From positions 1 through 64,000 of the forward strand of contig NZ_WHTD01000025.1 of assembly GCF_009379765.1 (NCBI RefSeq): a stretch of DNA of 64,000 bases. The letters run 5' to 3'. Both the position numbers and the translations under genes were made by a program. This DNA comes from Actinophytocola sp. Its GTDB lineage: Bacteria > Actinomycetota > Actinomycetes > Mycobacteriales > Pseudonocardiaceae. Below the pieces are notes generated by a model, which did no database searches, was not told where the DNA came from, and saw only the letters and a program-made list of their open reading frames with translations. This document shows positions 26,120 through 34,586 of this stretch, piece by piece. Numbering within the stretch: position 1 is the first letter of the stretch; each line of letters begins with the position of its first letter.

Positions 26120-26815
26120 TCAGCGCAGCGCGTTGGCGACGGCCGTCGCGGCGGCCAGCACCTGCGGGCCGACCACGTCGCCGTCCAGCTCGTGGAAGGT
26201 GATCACACCGACGCTCGCGCGCAGGCCAGGCACGCCGCGGACCGGCGCCGCGATGCCGGACGCGCCCTGCTGCAGCTCGCCGGCCGTGGCGATCCAGCCG
26301 GGGGTCTCGTCCCGCAGACCGATCGCCTTGCCCGCCGCGCCGCGGCCCAGCGAGTGACGCGTCCCCACCCGGTAGGCCACGTGGTAGGTCGTCCAGGACG
26401 GCTCGATCACCGCGACCGCCTGGGCCTCCTCGCCGTCCGCGACCGTCAGGTGCGCGGTCGCACCGACACCCTCGGCGAGCTCGCGCAGCGCCGGAAGCGC
26501 GGCCAGCCGCAGCTGCGGGGTGACCTTCGCCGCCAGCCGCAGCAGGCCGAGACCCAGGCGGACCTTCGAGCCGTCGCGGCGGACCAGGCCGCGCTCCTGC
26601 AGCGGGACGAGCAGCCGGTAGATCGCCGCGCGGCTGGCGCCGATCACCGTGGCCAGCTCGCTGATCGTCGGCGCCTCGGACTCCGCGTCGGCCACCGCCT
26701 GCAGCAACGCCAGGCCCCGGTCCAGGGTCAGCGAGCTCTCCCGACCGGCCGCCGCGCCGGGCGTGCGTGCCGGCTGCGACATCGATCCCGAGATCGGGCG
26801 GATCGGGCGGGCCAT
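26120..26815 (-). CDS. IclR-family regulator, in frame with the end of fahA
   Basis: The regulator has an N-terminal winged helix (LTLDRGLALLQAVADAESEAPTISELATVIGASRAAIYRLLVPLQERGLVRRDG) and an IclR effector domain (YRVGTRHSLGRGAAGKAIGL, VRGVPGLRASVGVITFHELDG). About 231 aa from the ATG at 26815; 26782 is another possible start. It follows fahA and probably controls the homogentisate genes. In the sequence as given no stop separates it from fahA, so the frame from 28048 would make one 642-aa fusion. Confidence 0.85.
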   Translation of the reverse strand: MARPIRPISGSMSQPARTPGAAAGRESSLTLDRGLALLQAVADAESEAPTISELATVIGASRAAIYRLLVPLQERGLVRRDGSKVRLGLGLLRLAAKVTPQLRLAALPALRELAEGVGATAHLTVADGEEAQAVAVIEPSWTTYHVAYRVGTRHSLGRGAAGKAIGLRDETPGWIATAGELQQGASGIAAPVRGVPGLRASVGVITFHELDGDVVGPQVLAAATAVANALR

Positions 26816-26816
26816 G

Positions 26817-28048
26817 TCAGCCCCCGGCCGCCGGGAGGACGGTGCCGCCACCTCGGCGAGCCCCACGACGGAGCCGTCCTCGCCGGGCGCCGTCGCGGTG
26901 ATCACCACGGTGTCGCCGTCCTCGAGGAAGGTCCGGACCGATCCGTCGGCCAGCTTGATCTTCTCCCGGCCGCCCCAGGACAGCTCCAGGAAGGAGCCGC
27001 GTTGCTCGACCTCCGGACCGGACACCGTGCCGGAGGCGAACAGGTCACCCGGCCGCACGGTCGCGCCGTTGACGGTCATGTGCGCGAGCTGCTGGGCACA
27101 CGAGTAGGACAGGTCGGAGAACTGCGGTCGGGACACGACCGTGCCGTTCCACTCCACGGCCAGCCGCAGGTCCAGCCCCCACGGCGAGTCCTCGACGAGG
27201 TAGGGCAGCCGCGGGTGGCCGGGGTCGGGCAGCGGGATCCGGGCCACCGCGAGCGCGTCCAGCGGGGTGACCCACGCCGAGATCGAGGTGGCGAACGACT
27301 TGCCGAGGAACGGGCCGAGCGGCTGGTACTCCCAGCCCTGGATGTCCCGCGCGGACCAGTCGTTGACGAGCACGACGCCGAAGATGTGGTCCGGCGCGTT
27401 GGACGTCGCCACCCTGCGCGCCACCGGGCCGCCGCACACGAAGCCGACCTCGGCCTCGACGTCCAGCCGGCCGCTCGGGCCGAACCGCGGCAACGGCGAG
27501 CCCTTGCGCTGGCCGTGCGGGCGGACGACGTCGGTGCCGGAGACGACGACCGTGCCGGACCGGCCGTGGTAGCCGACCGGCAGATGGGTCCAGTTCGGCA
27601 GCAGCGGCTCGGTGTCGGGCCGCATGATCCGGCCGACGTTCTCCGCGTGGTGACGCGAGCTGTAGAAGTCCACGTAGTCGCCGACCGTGAACGGCAGCAG
27701 CATGCGCAGGTCGGCGAGCGGCAGCAACCGCGCGCCGGCCGGCTTCCCGGAGCCGGTCACCAGGTCGGTCAGCCGCGCCCGCAGCGCGCTCCACTCGGCG
27801 CGGGTGGCGGCCAGCAGCGGGTCGAGCGAGGTGCCGGTCACCAGGTCCGCGAGCCGGCCGAGCTCACCGGCGACCGACCGCAGCGGCAGCGCGTGGTCGC
27901 CGACGCGCACCGCGACCTGCGGCCCGTCGCCGGCGCCGGCCACGCCGCCGTTCGCGCTGCCGGCCACACCGTCCACGACGCCGTACGGAAGCGTTTGCGG
28001 CCCGAACGGCTTCTTCCGGTCGAACTCCGGATCGCGGACCCAGCTCAT
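26817..28048 (-). CDS. fahA: fumarylacetoacetase, 3' end frameshifted into iclR
   Basis: The enzyme cleaves fumarylacetoacetate to fumarate and acetoacetate, the last step of tyrosine/homogentisate breakdown. It begins MSWVRDPEFDRKKPFGPQTLPYG and shows YSSRHHAENVGRIMRP, LPVGYHGRSGTVVVSG, EAEVGFVCGG and VLVNDWSARDIQGWEYQPLGPFLGKSFATSISAWV, the active-site and metal segments. The frame passes GLAEVAAPSSRRPGA and runs on into IclR. Restoring one G (GCGGCACC to GCGGGCACC) gives GLAEVAGTVLPAAGG and a stop at 26817-26819, a normal FAH ending. The start overlaps the upstream stop (ATGA). Confidence 0.92.
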
Positions 28049-28923
28049 AGGAGCCCGAGTTCCTCGAGGTCCGTGACCGGGTCGGTCAGCGAGCAGGAGC
28101 CGTAGGAGGCGAACACGCCACGCACCGCCAGCGCCTCGTGCTCGCCGAGTGCCAGCGCCTCCGCGGCCAGTGCCTTGCCGTCGGTCGACGCGAGTGCCTC
28201 GTGCACCGACTCGTCGGCCCTGCCGCCCGCGATGAGCCGGGCGGTGGCGATCAGCAGGTTGAGGAACCCGTGGTGGGTGAACCCGGTCTCCTGGTCCGTG
28301 TGCCGGACGGCGTTGTGCAGGCCGGCGGTGGCCTTGAACGACGAGTTCCCGGCGTTGATCACCGACAGGAACTCGGCGACCTCCTCGATGCTCGGGAAGT
28401 TCTGCTCGGAGACCCCGCCGCAGCGGATCTTGGGCCAGCTGCCGTGCTCGATCACCCGCTGGATGCCGTCCAGCCAGCCCGCACCGCCGCGCCGCGGCTC
28501 GATCACCCGGATCACGTCCTCCGGCACGAACTCCGAGACGCGCTCCAGCCACACCTCGTCCACATCGGACGGCGCGGGCATCTCGACCATGCGCAGCGCG
28601 AGCAGCTCGGCCCGCGACTCCACGATCGACAGCGCCTTGGGCACTCCGCCCAACCCGGTGTCGATGACCAGGGACAACTCCACCGGTCTCGGTGGCTTGA
28701 CCTTGATCAGGTCGGTGATCAGCTCGGGCAGTCGGGAGGCCGGGCACAGGAACAGCCCGACCAGATCGGCCCGATCGTTGGTTCTACCGTCCAGGTGCAA
28801 GCGGACCGCGTCGGGCATGGCGGCGTTGCCCGGTGGGAACAGGGCGGCGTCGTCGACGAGGCGAGCAAGCAGTGGCGGGACATCGCGTTGACCTGGCGGG
28901 GGCACGGGTGCGGCGCTTGACAC
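28045..28923 (-). CDS. conserved protein of the homogentisate cluster, function unknown
   Basis: The product has about 292 aa from GTG at 28923 (VSSAAPVPPPGQRD). The C-terminal half has strong conservation-like motifs, KIRCGGVSEQNFPS, SFKATAGLHNAVRH and GFTHHGFLNLLIATARL, suggesting a TIM-barrel-like enzyme with Lys, Cys and His candidates. It lies between hmgA and fahA and is translationally coupled to fahA. Actinobacteria lack glutathione, so the usual maleylacetoacetate isomerase is absent; this position makes the protein a candidate for that step, which is inference only. Confidence 0.7.
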   Translation of the reverse strand: MSSAAPVPPPGQRDVPPLLARLVDDAALFPPGNAAMPDAVRLHLDGRTNDRADLVGLFLCPASRLPELITDLIKVKPPRPVELSLVIDTGLGGVPKALSIVESRAELLALRMVEMPAPSDVDEVWLERVSEFVPEDVIRVIEPRRGGAGWLDGIQRVIEHGSWPKIRCGGVSEQNFPSIEEVAEFLSVINAGNSSFKATAGLHNAVRHTDQETGFTHHGFLNLLIATARLIAGGRADESVHEALASTDGKALAAEALALGEHEALAVRGVFASYGSCSLTDPVTDLEELGLL

Positions 28924-28969
28924 GGCTGACACGCTAGTAGCGTACCGGCAAATGAACAAAGACGTTCGA
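28917..28969 (+). promoter_or_regulatory. hmgA promoter with possible IclR operator
   Basis: TTGACA (28917-28922) is followed 15 nt later by TAGCGT (28938-28943), a plausible promoter toward hmgA. Just downstream GAACAAAGACGTTC is an inverted repeat with 4-bp arms and a 6-nt centre, placed where a repressor could block elongation. The divergent iclR supports the idea. Confidence 0.4.
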
Positions 28970-28993
28970 CATGCGGACACTCCGGAGGGGGTA

Positions 28994-30172
28994 ATGCCTT
29001 ACTACCGCAGCGTCGGGGAGATCCCCCGAAAGAGGCACACGCTGTTCCGTTCGCCGCAGGGCGGGCTGTACGCCGAGGAGCTGATGGGCGTCGAGGGATT
29101 CTCCTCCGACTCGGCCCTGCTCTACCACCGGCACCTGCCGACGGCGATCGTGAACGCCGAGGTCGTGGCCGACCACCGGGGCGCGCTGACGCCGAACCAC
29201 CCGCTGATGCCGCGACACTTCCGCACCCAGGACCTCAAGTCGCAGAGCCAGCACGAGGTCGACGCGGTCACCGGCCGGCGCACCCTGTTCGGCAACAACG
29301 ACGTGGCGATCGCGTTCGCCGTCGCCACCGCGCCGAGCCCGCTCTACCGCAACGCCGCCGGCGACGAGCTGATCTACGTGCAGGCCGGCTCGGCGACCGT
29401 GGAGACGACCTACGGCGCGCTGGACGTGGCCGACGGCGACTACGTGGTCCTGCCGACGTCGACGACCTACCGGGTGCTGCCGCACGGCGAGACCCGGCTC
29501 TACATCCTCGAAGCGACCGGTCACGTCGGGCCGCCGAAGCGCTACCTGTCGGCCAAGGGCCAGTTCCTCGAGCACGCCCCGTACTGCGAGCGGGACCTGC
29601 GCGGGCCGGCGACACCATTGCAGGTGGACGGCACCGACGTGCCCGTGCTCGTGCGGCACCGCGCCGGGCTGACCCGGTTCACCTACGCCAACCACCCGTT
29701 CGACGTCGTCGGCTGGGACGGCTGCCTGTACCCGTGGGTGTTCAACATCCGCGACTTCGAGCCGATCACCGGCCGGGTGCACCAGCCGCCGCCCGTGCAC
29801 CAGACGTTCGAGGGGCCGAACTTCGTGGTCTGCTCGTTCTGCCCACGCAAGGTCGACTACCACCCGGAGTCGATCCCGGTGCCGTACAACCACGCCAACG
29901 TGGACTCCGACGAGCTGATGTTCTACGTCGGCGGCAACTACGAGGCGCGCAAGGGCTCCGGCATCGGGCTCGGCTCGCTGTCGCTGCACCCGTCCGGCTT
30001 CACCCACGGCCCGCAGCCCGGCGCCGCCGAGGCGTCGATCGGCGTGGACTACTTCGACGAGACCGCGGTCATGGTCGACACCTTCCGCCCGCTGGAGCTC
30101 GGCGAGGCCGCGGGCGACTGCGAAGACCCTGCCTACGCATGGTCTTGGTCCGGACGCGGACCGGGTAGCTGA
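28994..30172 (+). CDS. hmgA: homogentisate 1,2-dioxygenase
   Basis: The enzyme opens the ring of homogentisate to maleylacetoacetate with a non-haem Fe(II). The 392-aa protein starts MPYYRSVGEIPRKRHTLFRSPQGGLYAEELMG. Metal-site segments in the C-terminal cupin are VHQTFEGPNFVVCSFCPRKVDYHPESIPVPYNHANVDSDELMFYVGGNY and LHPSGFTHGPQPG. Length is typical of the shorter bacterial form. The ATG at 28994 has GGAGGGGG before it, so the track start (28952) is too early. The gene diverges from the coupled unknown gene, fahA and iclR. Confidence 0.95.
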   Translation: MPYYRSVGEIPRKRHTLFRSPQGGLYAEELMGVEGFSSDSALLYHRHLPTAIVNAEVVADHRGALTPNHPLMPRHFRTQDLKSQSQHEVDAVTGRRTLFGNNDVAIAFAVATAPSPLYRNAAGDELIYVQAGSATVETTYGALDVADGDYVVLPTSTTYRVLPHGETRLYILEATGHVGPPKRYLSAKGQFLEHAPYCERDLRGPATPLQVDGTDVPVLVRHRAGLTRFTYANHPFDVVGWDGCLYPWVFNIRDFEPITGRVHQPPPVHQTFEGPNFVVCSFCPRKVDYHPESIPVPYNHANVDSDELMFYVGGNYEARKGSGIGLGSLSLHPSGFTHGPQPGAAEASIGVDYFDETAVMVDTFRPLELGEAAGDCEDPAYAWSWSGRGPGS

Positions 30173-30242
30173 GCCGGGTGAAACGGGTTGGCCGTAGCGG
30201 CCGACTCACCTGGCAGGCAACCGCCAGGATTGGGGGACTCCC
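30173..30242 (+). promoter_or_regulatory. structured leader upstream of the PQQ dehydrogenase gene
   Basis: The 70 bases between hmgA and the next GTG contain GGTGA...TCACC enclosing GTTGGCCG-TAG-CGGCCGAC (8 bp), then CCTGGC-AGGCAACC-GCCAGG (6 bp) and GGGGGACTCC just before the start. Three helices in so short a space suggest a cis-acting RNA, perhaps a riboswitch. I could not match it to a known class with certainty. Confidence 0.45.
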
Positions 30243-32534
30243 GTGCGCACCCGCCCTGCTTCCGCGCGTCCGAGAACAGCTCTGCTCGCCGCCGCCTGCC
30301 TTGTAGCGGGCACCGTCACCGCGCTGACCACGACGGGCACCGCGGCCGCCGCGGTGCCCACGGGGTTCACCGACACGGTGGCGATCGGCGGGCTGACCAA
30401 CCCGACGGTGGCGGCGTTCGCGCCGGACGGGCGGGTGTTCGTCGGCGAGAAGAGTGGCGTCGTCAAGACGTTCGACTCGCTCGCCGACACCTCCGCGACG
30501 GTGACCGTCGACCTGCGCACGGCGGTCCACGACTTCTGGGACCGCGGCCTGCTGGGCATGACCGTCGACCCGCAGTTCCCCGCCCGGCCCTACCTGTACG
30601 TGCTCTACAGCCACGACGCGTCGCCCGGCGGCACCGCGCCCCGCTGGGGTGACGCCTGCCCGACCCCGCCCGGCGCGACCGAGGACGGCTGCGTGATCAC
30701 CGGCCGGCTGTCCAGGCTGACGCTGACCGCGGGCGGCGTGGCGACCGGCGCCGAGCAGGTGCTGCTCACCGACTGGTGCCAGCAGTACCCGTCGCACTCG
30801 GTCGGCACGGTGACCTTCGGCCCGGACGGCGCCCTGTACGTCGGTGGCGGCGACGGCGCGAGCTTCAACTTCGCCGACTGGGGCCAGCGCGGCAACCCGT
30901 GCGCGGACCCGCCGAGCCCGGCCGGGGTGAACCTGTCCCCGCCGGACGCGAAGGGTGGCGCGCTGCGGTCGCAGTCGGTGCGCCGGCCGGCCGGTGAGCC
31001 GGTCACCCTCGACGGCACGATCCTGCGGGTCGACCCGGACACCGGCGCCGGCATGCCGGGCAACCCGTTCGCGTCGAGCACGGACGCGAACGCGCGGCGG
31101 GTGATCGCGTACGGCATGCGCAACGAGTTCCGGTTCGGCTTCCGGCCGGGCACCACCGAGCTGTGGGCGGGCGACGTCGGCTGGAACACGTGGGAGGAGA
31201 TCAACCGGATCCCCGATGCGACCGACGCGGTGGCCGAGAACTTCGGCTGGCCCTGCTACGAGGGCGCGGCGCGGCAGTCCGGCTACGACGGCGCGAACCT
31301 GACCGTGTGCGAGTCGCTCTACAGCGGCGCCGGGCAGACCGCGCCGTACCACGCGTACAACCACGGCGCGAACGTCGCGCCGGGCGACGGGTGCCCGACC
31401 GGCGGGTCGTCGGTCAGCGGCATCGCGTTCGAGTCGGCCAGCACCTACCCCGCGGCCTACGACGGCGCGCTGTTCTTCGCCGACAGCTCGCGCGGCTGCA
31501 TCTGGGCCATGCGCCAAGGCGCGGACGGCCGGCCGGACCCGACGCGGATCGAGCCGTTCGTGACCGGGGCGAACATCCCGGTGTACCTCACGACGGGCCC
31601 GGGCGGCGACCTGTTCTACGTGGCGCTCGGCGCGGGCCAGCTCCGCCGGGTGAGCTACCCGACCGCGACGAACCACCCGCCGACCGCGGTGGCGACGGCG
31701 AACCCGACCTCCGGCGCGGCACCGCTGACCGTGCAGTTCACCGGCTCGGGCTCGTCGGACCCGGACGCCGGCACGACCCTCGGCTATGCCTGGGACCTCG
31801 ACGGCGACGGCGGGTACGACGACTCGACCGCGGCGAACCCACAGTGGACCTACCTCGCGCAGGAGGCGGTGACCGCGTGGCTGCGGGTGACCGACCCGGG
31901 CGGGCTGTCCGACACGGACTCGGTGGAGATCTCGGTCGGTGACCCGCCGAGCGAGGATCCGGTCGTCACGATCGACGACCCGACCGCGGCGCTGTCGTGG
32001 AGCGTCGGGCAGAGCGTCCCGTTCGCGGGCCGGGCGGCCGACGCGCAGGACGGCCCGCTGCCGGCGTCGGCGCTGTCGTGGCAGCTGACGCTGCAGCACT
32101 GCACCACCCCGACGAGCTGCCACGCGCACAACCTGCAGGCGTACCCCGGGGTGGCATCGGGCAGCTTCGTCGCGCCGGACCACGAGTACCCGTCGTTCCT
32201 GGACCTGACCCTCACGGCGACGGACTCGGCCGGCAACACGGGCACGACGACGGTGCGGCTGAACCCGAAGACCGTGGTGTTGACGTTCCAGTCCAACCCG
32301 AGCGGCGCCCAGCTGACCGTGGGCACGGTGACGCAGCCGGCCCCGTTCACCCGGACGGTGATCGTCGGGTCGAACAACTCGGTCAGCGCGCCGAGCCCGC
32401 AACGGCTGACGCTGGGCCTGCGGTTCCGGTACTCGAGCTGGTCGGACGGCGGGGCGCAGAGCCACAACGTCGTGGCGCCGGCGGCACCGACGACGTACCG
32501 GGCGAACTACTCGCTCTGCCTGTTCACCTGCTGA
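30243..32534 (+). CDS. secreted PQQ-type sugar dehydrogenase with PKD domain
   Basis: The 763-aa product has a signal peptide (RTALLAAACLVAGTVTALTTTGTAAAA). A six-bladed GSDH-like propeller follows (about residues 40-470) with PTVAAFAPDGRVFVGEKSG, DRGLLGMTVDPQF, IAYGMRNEFRFGFRPGT and GDVGWNTWEEINRI. A PKD domain then occurs (about 480-570; PPTAVATANPTSGAAPLTVQFTGSGSSDPDAGTTLGYAWDLDGDG), and the tail is another beta-rich region ending in SLCLFTC. It probably oxidises sugars or sugar parts of polysaccharides outside the cell. PQQ use is inferred from the family. Confidence 0.85.
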   Translation: MRTRPASARPRTALLAAACLVAGTVTALTTTGTAAAAVPTGFTDTVAIGGLTNPTVAAFAPDGRVFVGEKSGVVKTFDSLADTSATVTVDLRTAVHDFWDRGLLGMTVDPQFPARPYLYVLYSHDASPGGTAPRWGDACPTPPGATEDGCVITGRLSRLTLTAGGVATGAEQVLLTDWCQQYPSHSVGTVTFGPDGALYVGGGDGASFNFADWGQRGNPCADPPSPAGVNLSPPDAKGGALRSQSVRRPAGEPVTLDGTILRVDPDTGAGMPGNPFASSTDANARRVIAYGMRNEFRFGFRPGTTELWAGDVGWNTWEEINRIPDATDAVAENFGWPCYEGAARQSGYDGANLTVCESLYSGAGQTAPYHAYNHGANVAPGDGCPTGGSSVSGIAFESASTYPAAYDGALFFADSSRGCIWAMRQGADGRPDPTRIEPFVTGANIPVYLTTGPGGDLFYVALGAGQLRRVSYPTATNHPPTAVATANPTSGAAPLTVQFTGSGSSDPDAGTTLGYAWDLDGDGGYDDSTAANPQWTYLAQEAVTAWLRVTDPGGLSDTDSVEISVGDPPSEDPVVTIDDPTAALSWSVGQSVPFAGRAADAQDGPLPASALSWQLTLQHCTTPTSCHAHNLQAYPGVASGSFVAPDHEYPSFLDLTLTATDSAGNTGTTTVRLNPKTVVLTFQSNPSGAQLTVGTVTQPAPFTRTVIVGSNNSVSAPSPQRLTLGLRFRYSSWSDGGAQSHNVVAPAAPTTYRANYSLCLFTC

Positions 32535-32544
32535 CCGCCGGGGC

Positions 32545-32574
32545 CCGGCGTGGAGGTGTGCGGCTCCACGCCGG
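32545..32574 (+). terminator. terminator after the PQQ dehydrogenase gene
   Basis: CCGGCGTGGAG and CTCCACGCCGG make a perfect 11-bp stem with an 8-nt loop, 10 nt after the stop. It also lies between convergent genes. Confidence 0.85.
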
Positions 32575-32591
32575 ACCTTCCCGTGCCGCCT

Positions 32592-32741
32592 TCAGGAACG
32601 ACGCAAGGCCGGCCCGAGTACGGCCACCACACCGAGCAGGACGAGGGCGAGCAACAACATCAGCCGCCAGAACATCTTGCGACTACCGAGCACGCCTTCG
32701 AGAAAGGCGAGGAACCCCCGAGGATCCCTTACGCTGGCCAT
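32592..32741 (-). CDS. small single-span membrane protein (49 aa)
   Basis: MASVRDPRGFLAFLEGVLGSRKMFWRLMLLLALVLLGVVAVLGPALRRS has a basic amphipathic N-terminus, one transmembrane helix and a short basic tail. TTAGGAG lies 8 nt before the ATG, which separates it from the longer track ORF. Probably a real small gene. Function is unknown. Confidence 0.65.
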   Translation of the reverse strand: MASVRDPRGFLAFLEGVLGSRKMFWRLMLLLALVLLGVVAVLGPALRRS

Positions 32742-32780
32742 GCAGTGACTCCTAACCGTTGACGAATGGGACAACTGCAC

Positions 32781-32812
32781 GGGGCGGCCTTCCGTGCCTG
32801 GAAGGCCGCCCC
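32781..32812 (-). terminator. perfect GC hairpin, likely terminator
   Basis: GGGGCGGCCTTCC and GGAAGGCCGCCCC form a perfect 13-bp stem with a 6-nt loop, just downstream (minus strand) of the small frame at 32824-32958. Confidence 0.75.
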
Positions 32813-32823
32813 TCCACGACACC

Positions 32824-32958
32824 TCAGGAAGACGGCGCGTCGCGGAACCACATCTTGGCCCGTCCCGGCGGCAGCGGCCGCGTACGTCCACAGTGGACTA
32901 GAAGGTCGCGGCGCCATTCGCGGATTTCTTCGTCATAGCCGCACACTCGGAGCGTCAC
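32824..32958 (-). CDS. possible small protein (44 aa)
   Basis: From a GTG at 32958 the frame reads MTLRVCGYDEEIREWRRDLLVHCGRTRPLPPGRAKMWFRDAPSS. The sequence is low in shadow-type bias, has a purine-rich GGGGGA before the start and is followed by a perfect terminator. It contains two Cys but no known domain. The track shows it only as the tail of a longer frame. Plausible but unproven. Confidence 0.42.
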   Translation of the reverse strand: MTLRVCGYDEEIREWRRDLLVHCGRTRPLPPGRAKMWFRDAPSS

Positions 32959-33131
32959 ATATGTGGTCCCCCGAAGTCTGCCCTCAGGCCGACGAGCGGC
33001 ATTTCCGCTGCTCAGCCGGGAGAAGAGCGGGCGACCCGAGCACCCGACCGAGCCAGACGTGAAGCGCGTCACAATTTCCTCGTCGAGCGTGTCGCGTGCG
33101 CCCGGCCGGCAACTGGCAGCGATCCCTCGGG

Positions 33132-33752
33132 TCACTGGATCGCGATGCGGATGCCCAGGCTCACCAGCAACGTGCCCATCACCGCGTCGATGGCGCGGCG
33201 GACCCGGTCGGCGGTGAGGAAGCGGCGCAGCGCGCTCACCACGTTGGTCAGCAGGACGAACCACACCAGCGACACCGCCGCGGCGACGCCGGCCAGCAGC
33301 AGGTGGTCCAGCGGGGTCGCCGACGTCGGCAGGAACTGCGGCAGCAGCGCGGTGAAGAACACCGCCACCTTCGGGTTGAGCAGGTTGGTCACCAGGCCCT
33401 GGCGAAACGCGGCGAGCGCGCCGGCGACGCGACCCTCGGTGATCTCCGGGGCGTCGTAGCCGCCGCGGCGGGCGGCGATCAGCGCGCGGATGCCCAGCAG
33501 CACCAGGTAGCCCGCGCCGGCGAGCTTGACCACGGTGAACGCGACCGCCGAGGCGGCGAGCAGACCCGCGATGCCGAGCGCGGTGACCGTCGCCCAGACG
33601 AACACACCCGCGCTGATCCCCAGTGCGCAGGCCATCCCGGCGCGGCGGCCGGAGAGCATGGCGTAGCGGGTGACGATCACGAAGTCCGGCCCCGGCGACA
33701 TCGCGGCGAGCAGGATCACGCCCCCGAGGGCCAGCAGTTGGGTCACGGTCAC
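33132..33752 (-). CDS. LysE/RhtB-family amino-acid exporter
   Basis: The 206-aa membrane protein begins MTVTQLLALGGVILLAAMSPGPDFVIVTRYAMLSGRRAGMACALGISAG, the standard LysE/RhtB opening with the SPGPD motif. NLLNPKVAVFFTALLPQF is the second family signature. About six spans. It probably exports amino acids or similar compounds. It is divergent from the DUF2470 gene. Confidence 0.92.
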   Translation of the reverse strand: MTVTQLLALGGVILLAAMSPGPDFVIVTRYAMLSGRRAGMACALGISAGVFVWATVTALGIAGLLAASAVAFTVVKLAGAGYLVLLGIRALIAARRGGYDAPEITEGRVAGALAAFRQGLVTNLLNPKVAVFFTALLPQFLPTSATPLDHLLLAGVAAAVSLVWFVLLTNVVSALRRFLTADRVRRAIDAVMGTLLVSLGIRIAIQ

Positions 33753-33789
33753 CCGGTCAGGCTACCGACCTCGGACTATCGCTTTTCCC

Positions 33790-33808
33790 CGAACTTAGGC
33801 TAACCTAA
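33790..33808. promoter_or_regulatory. IdeR/DtxR iron box
   Basis: CGAACTTAGGCTAACCTAA matches the IdeR consensus TTAGGTTAGGCTAACCTAA at 15 of 19 positions, with an unbroken 14-base match at the right. It ends 4 nt before the GTG of the DUF2470 gene, so it overlaps the promoter or start site, a position expected for repression by iron-loaded IdeR. Confidence 0.78.
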
Positions 33809-33812
33809 CCAG

Positions 33813-34586
33813 GTGACCGACCGACCACCGACTCCCGGACCGGGCGAGCGCGCCAGGACCATCGCCGCGCGTGGCCCGGCGACCCTGCTGCCGCCGCTGC
33901 CCACCCTGCCGCCGGTCGCCGCCGAGCGCCATTCGGACCGGGTCGCGCCGCTGCTGCACCACGTGCACGACGACGCCTCGGTGGCCGTGCTGCTGCCCGA
34001 CGACCACGAGATGCTCGCGTCCGCGCCGGTCACGACCATGGTGGAGGTCGTCGACCTCGCGCCGGTCCCGCTGCGGGAACCCGTGCGCGGGCTGCTGTGG
34101 ATCACCGGCCGGCTGTACCCGCTCCGGCTGTCCGAGGCGCGGAAGATCGCCGTCGAGCTCACCGAGCGGCGCCCGGACCCGCGCCTGCTCGACCTCGGCC
34201 ACGGCGCGTCGATGCTGCGCCTGGAGCCGGTCTCGATGGTGGTCGCGGACGCCGACGGGACGCACCCGATCACCGCGGAGCAGTTCGCCCGCGCCGGCGA
34301 GGACCCGTTCTGCCACCAGGAGGCCGGCTGGCTGCGGCACCTGGAGCTGTCGCACACCGATGTGATCCACACGCTGCGCCGACTCCTGCCCGACCAACTC
34401 CAGGGCGGCCACGTGCGGCCCCTGGGGCTCGACCGGTTCGGCCTGCGGCTGCGGGTCGAGACGATCGAGGGGGACCACGACGTGCGGCTGGCGTTCGAGG
34501 CGCCGATCAGCACGCCGGACGAGCTGTCCGCGGAGCTGCGGCGGATGGTCGGCTGCCCGTTCCTGGCGCTGCAGTCAGGCCGGTAG
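33813..34586 (+). CDS. DUF2470-domain protein, iron-regulated
   Basis: The 257-aa product has an N-terminal split-barrel-like part (HSDRVAPLLHHVHDDASVAVLLPDDHEML and VRGLLWITGRLYPL) and a C-terminal DUF2470 domain (QEAGWLRHLELSHTDVIHTLRRLLP and LDRFGLRLRV). Such domains occur in haem-oxygenase-like and pyridoxamine-oxidase-like proteins. The IdeR box directly before the GTG implies expression under iron limitation and a role in iron or haem use. No ribosome site is visible, and the box leaves little room for a leader, so leaderless translation is possible. Confidence 0.75.
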   Translation: MTDRPPTPGPGERARTIAARGPATLLPPLPTLPPVAAERHSDRVAPLLHHVHDDASVAVLLPDDHEMLASAPVTTMVEVVDLAPVPLREPVRGLLWITGRLYPLRLSEARKIAVELTERRPDPRLLDLGHGASMLRLEPVSMVVADADGTHPITAEQFARAGEDPFCHQEAGWLRHLELSHTDVIHTLRRLLPDQLQGGHVRPLGLDRFGLRLRVETIEGDHDVRLAFEAPISTPDELSAELRRMVGCPFLALQSGR

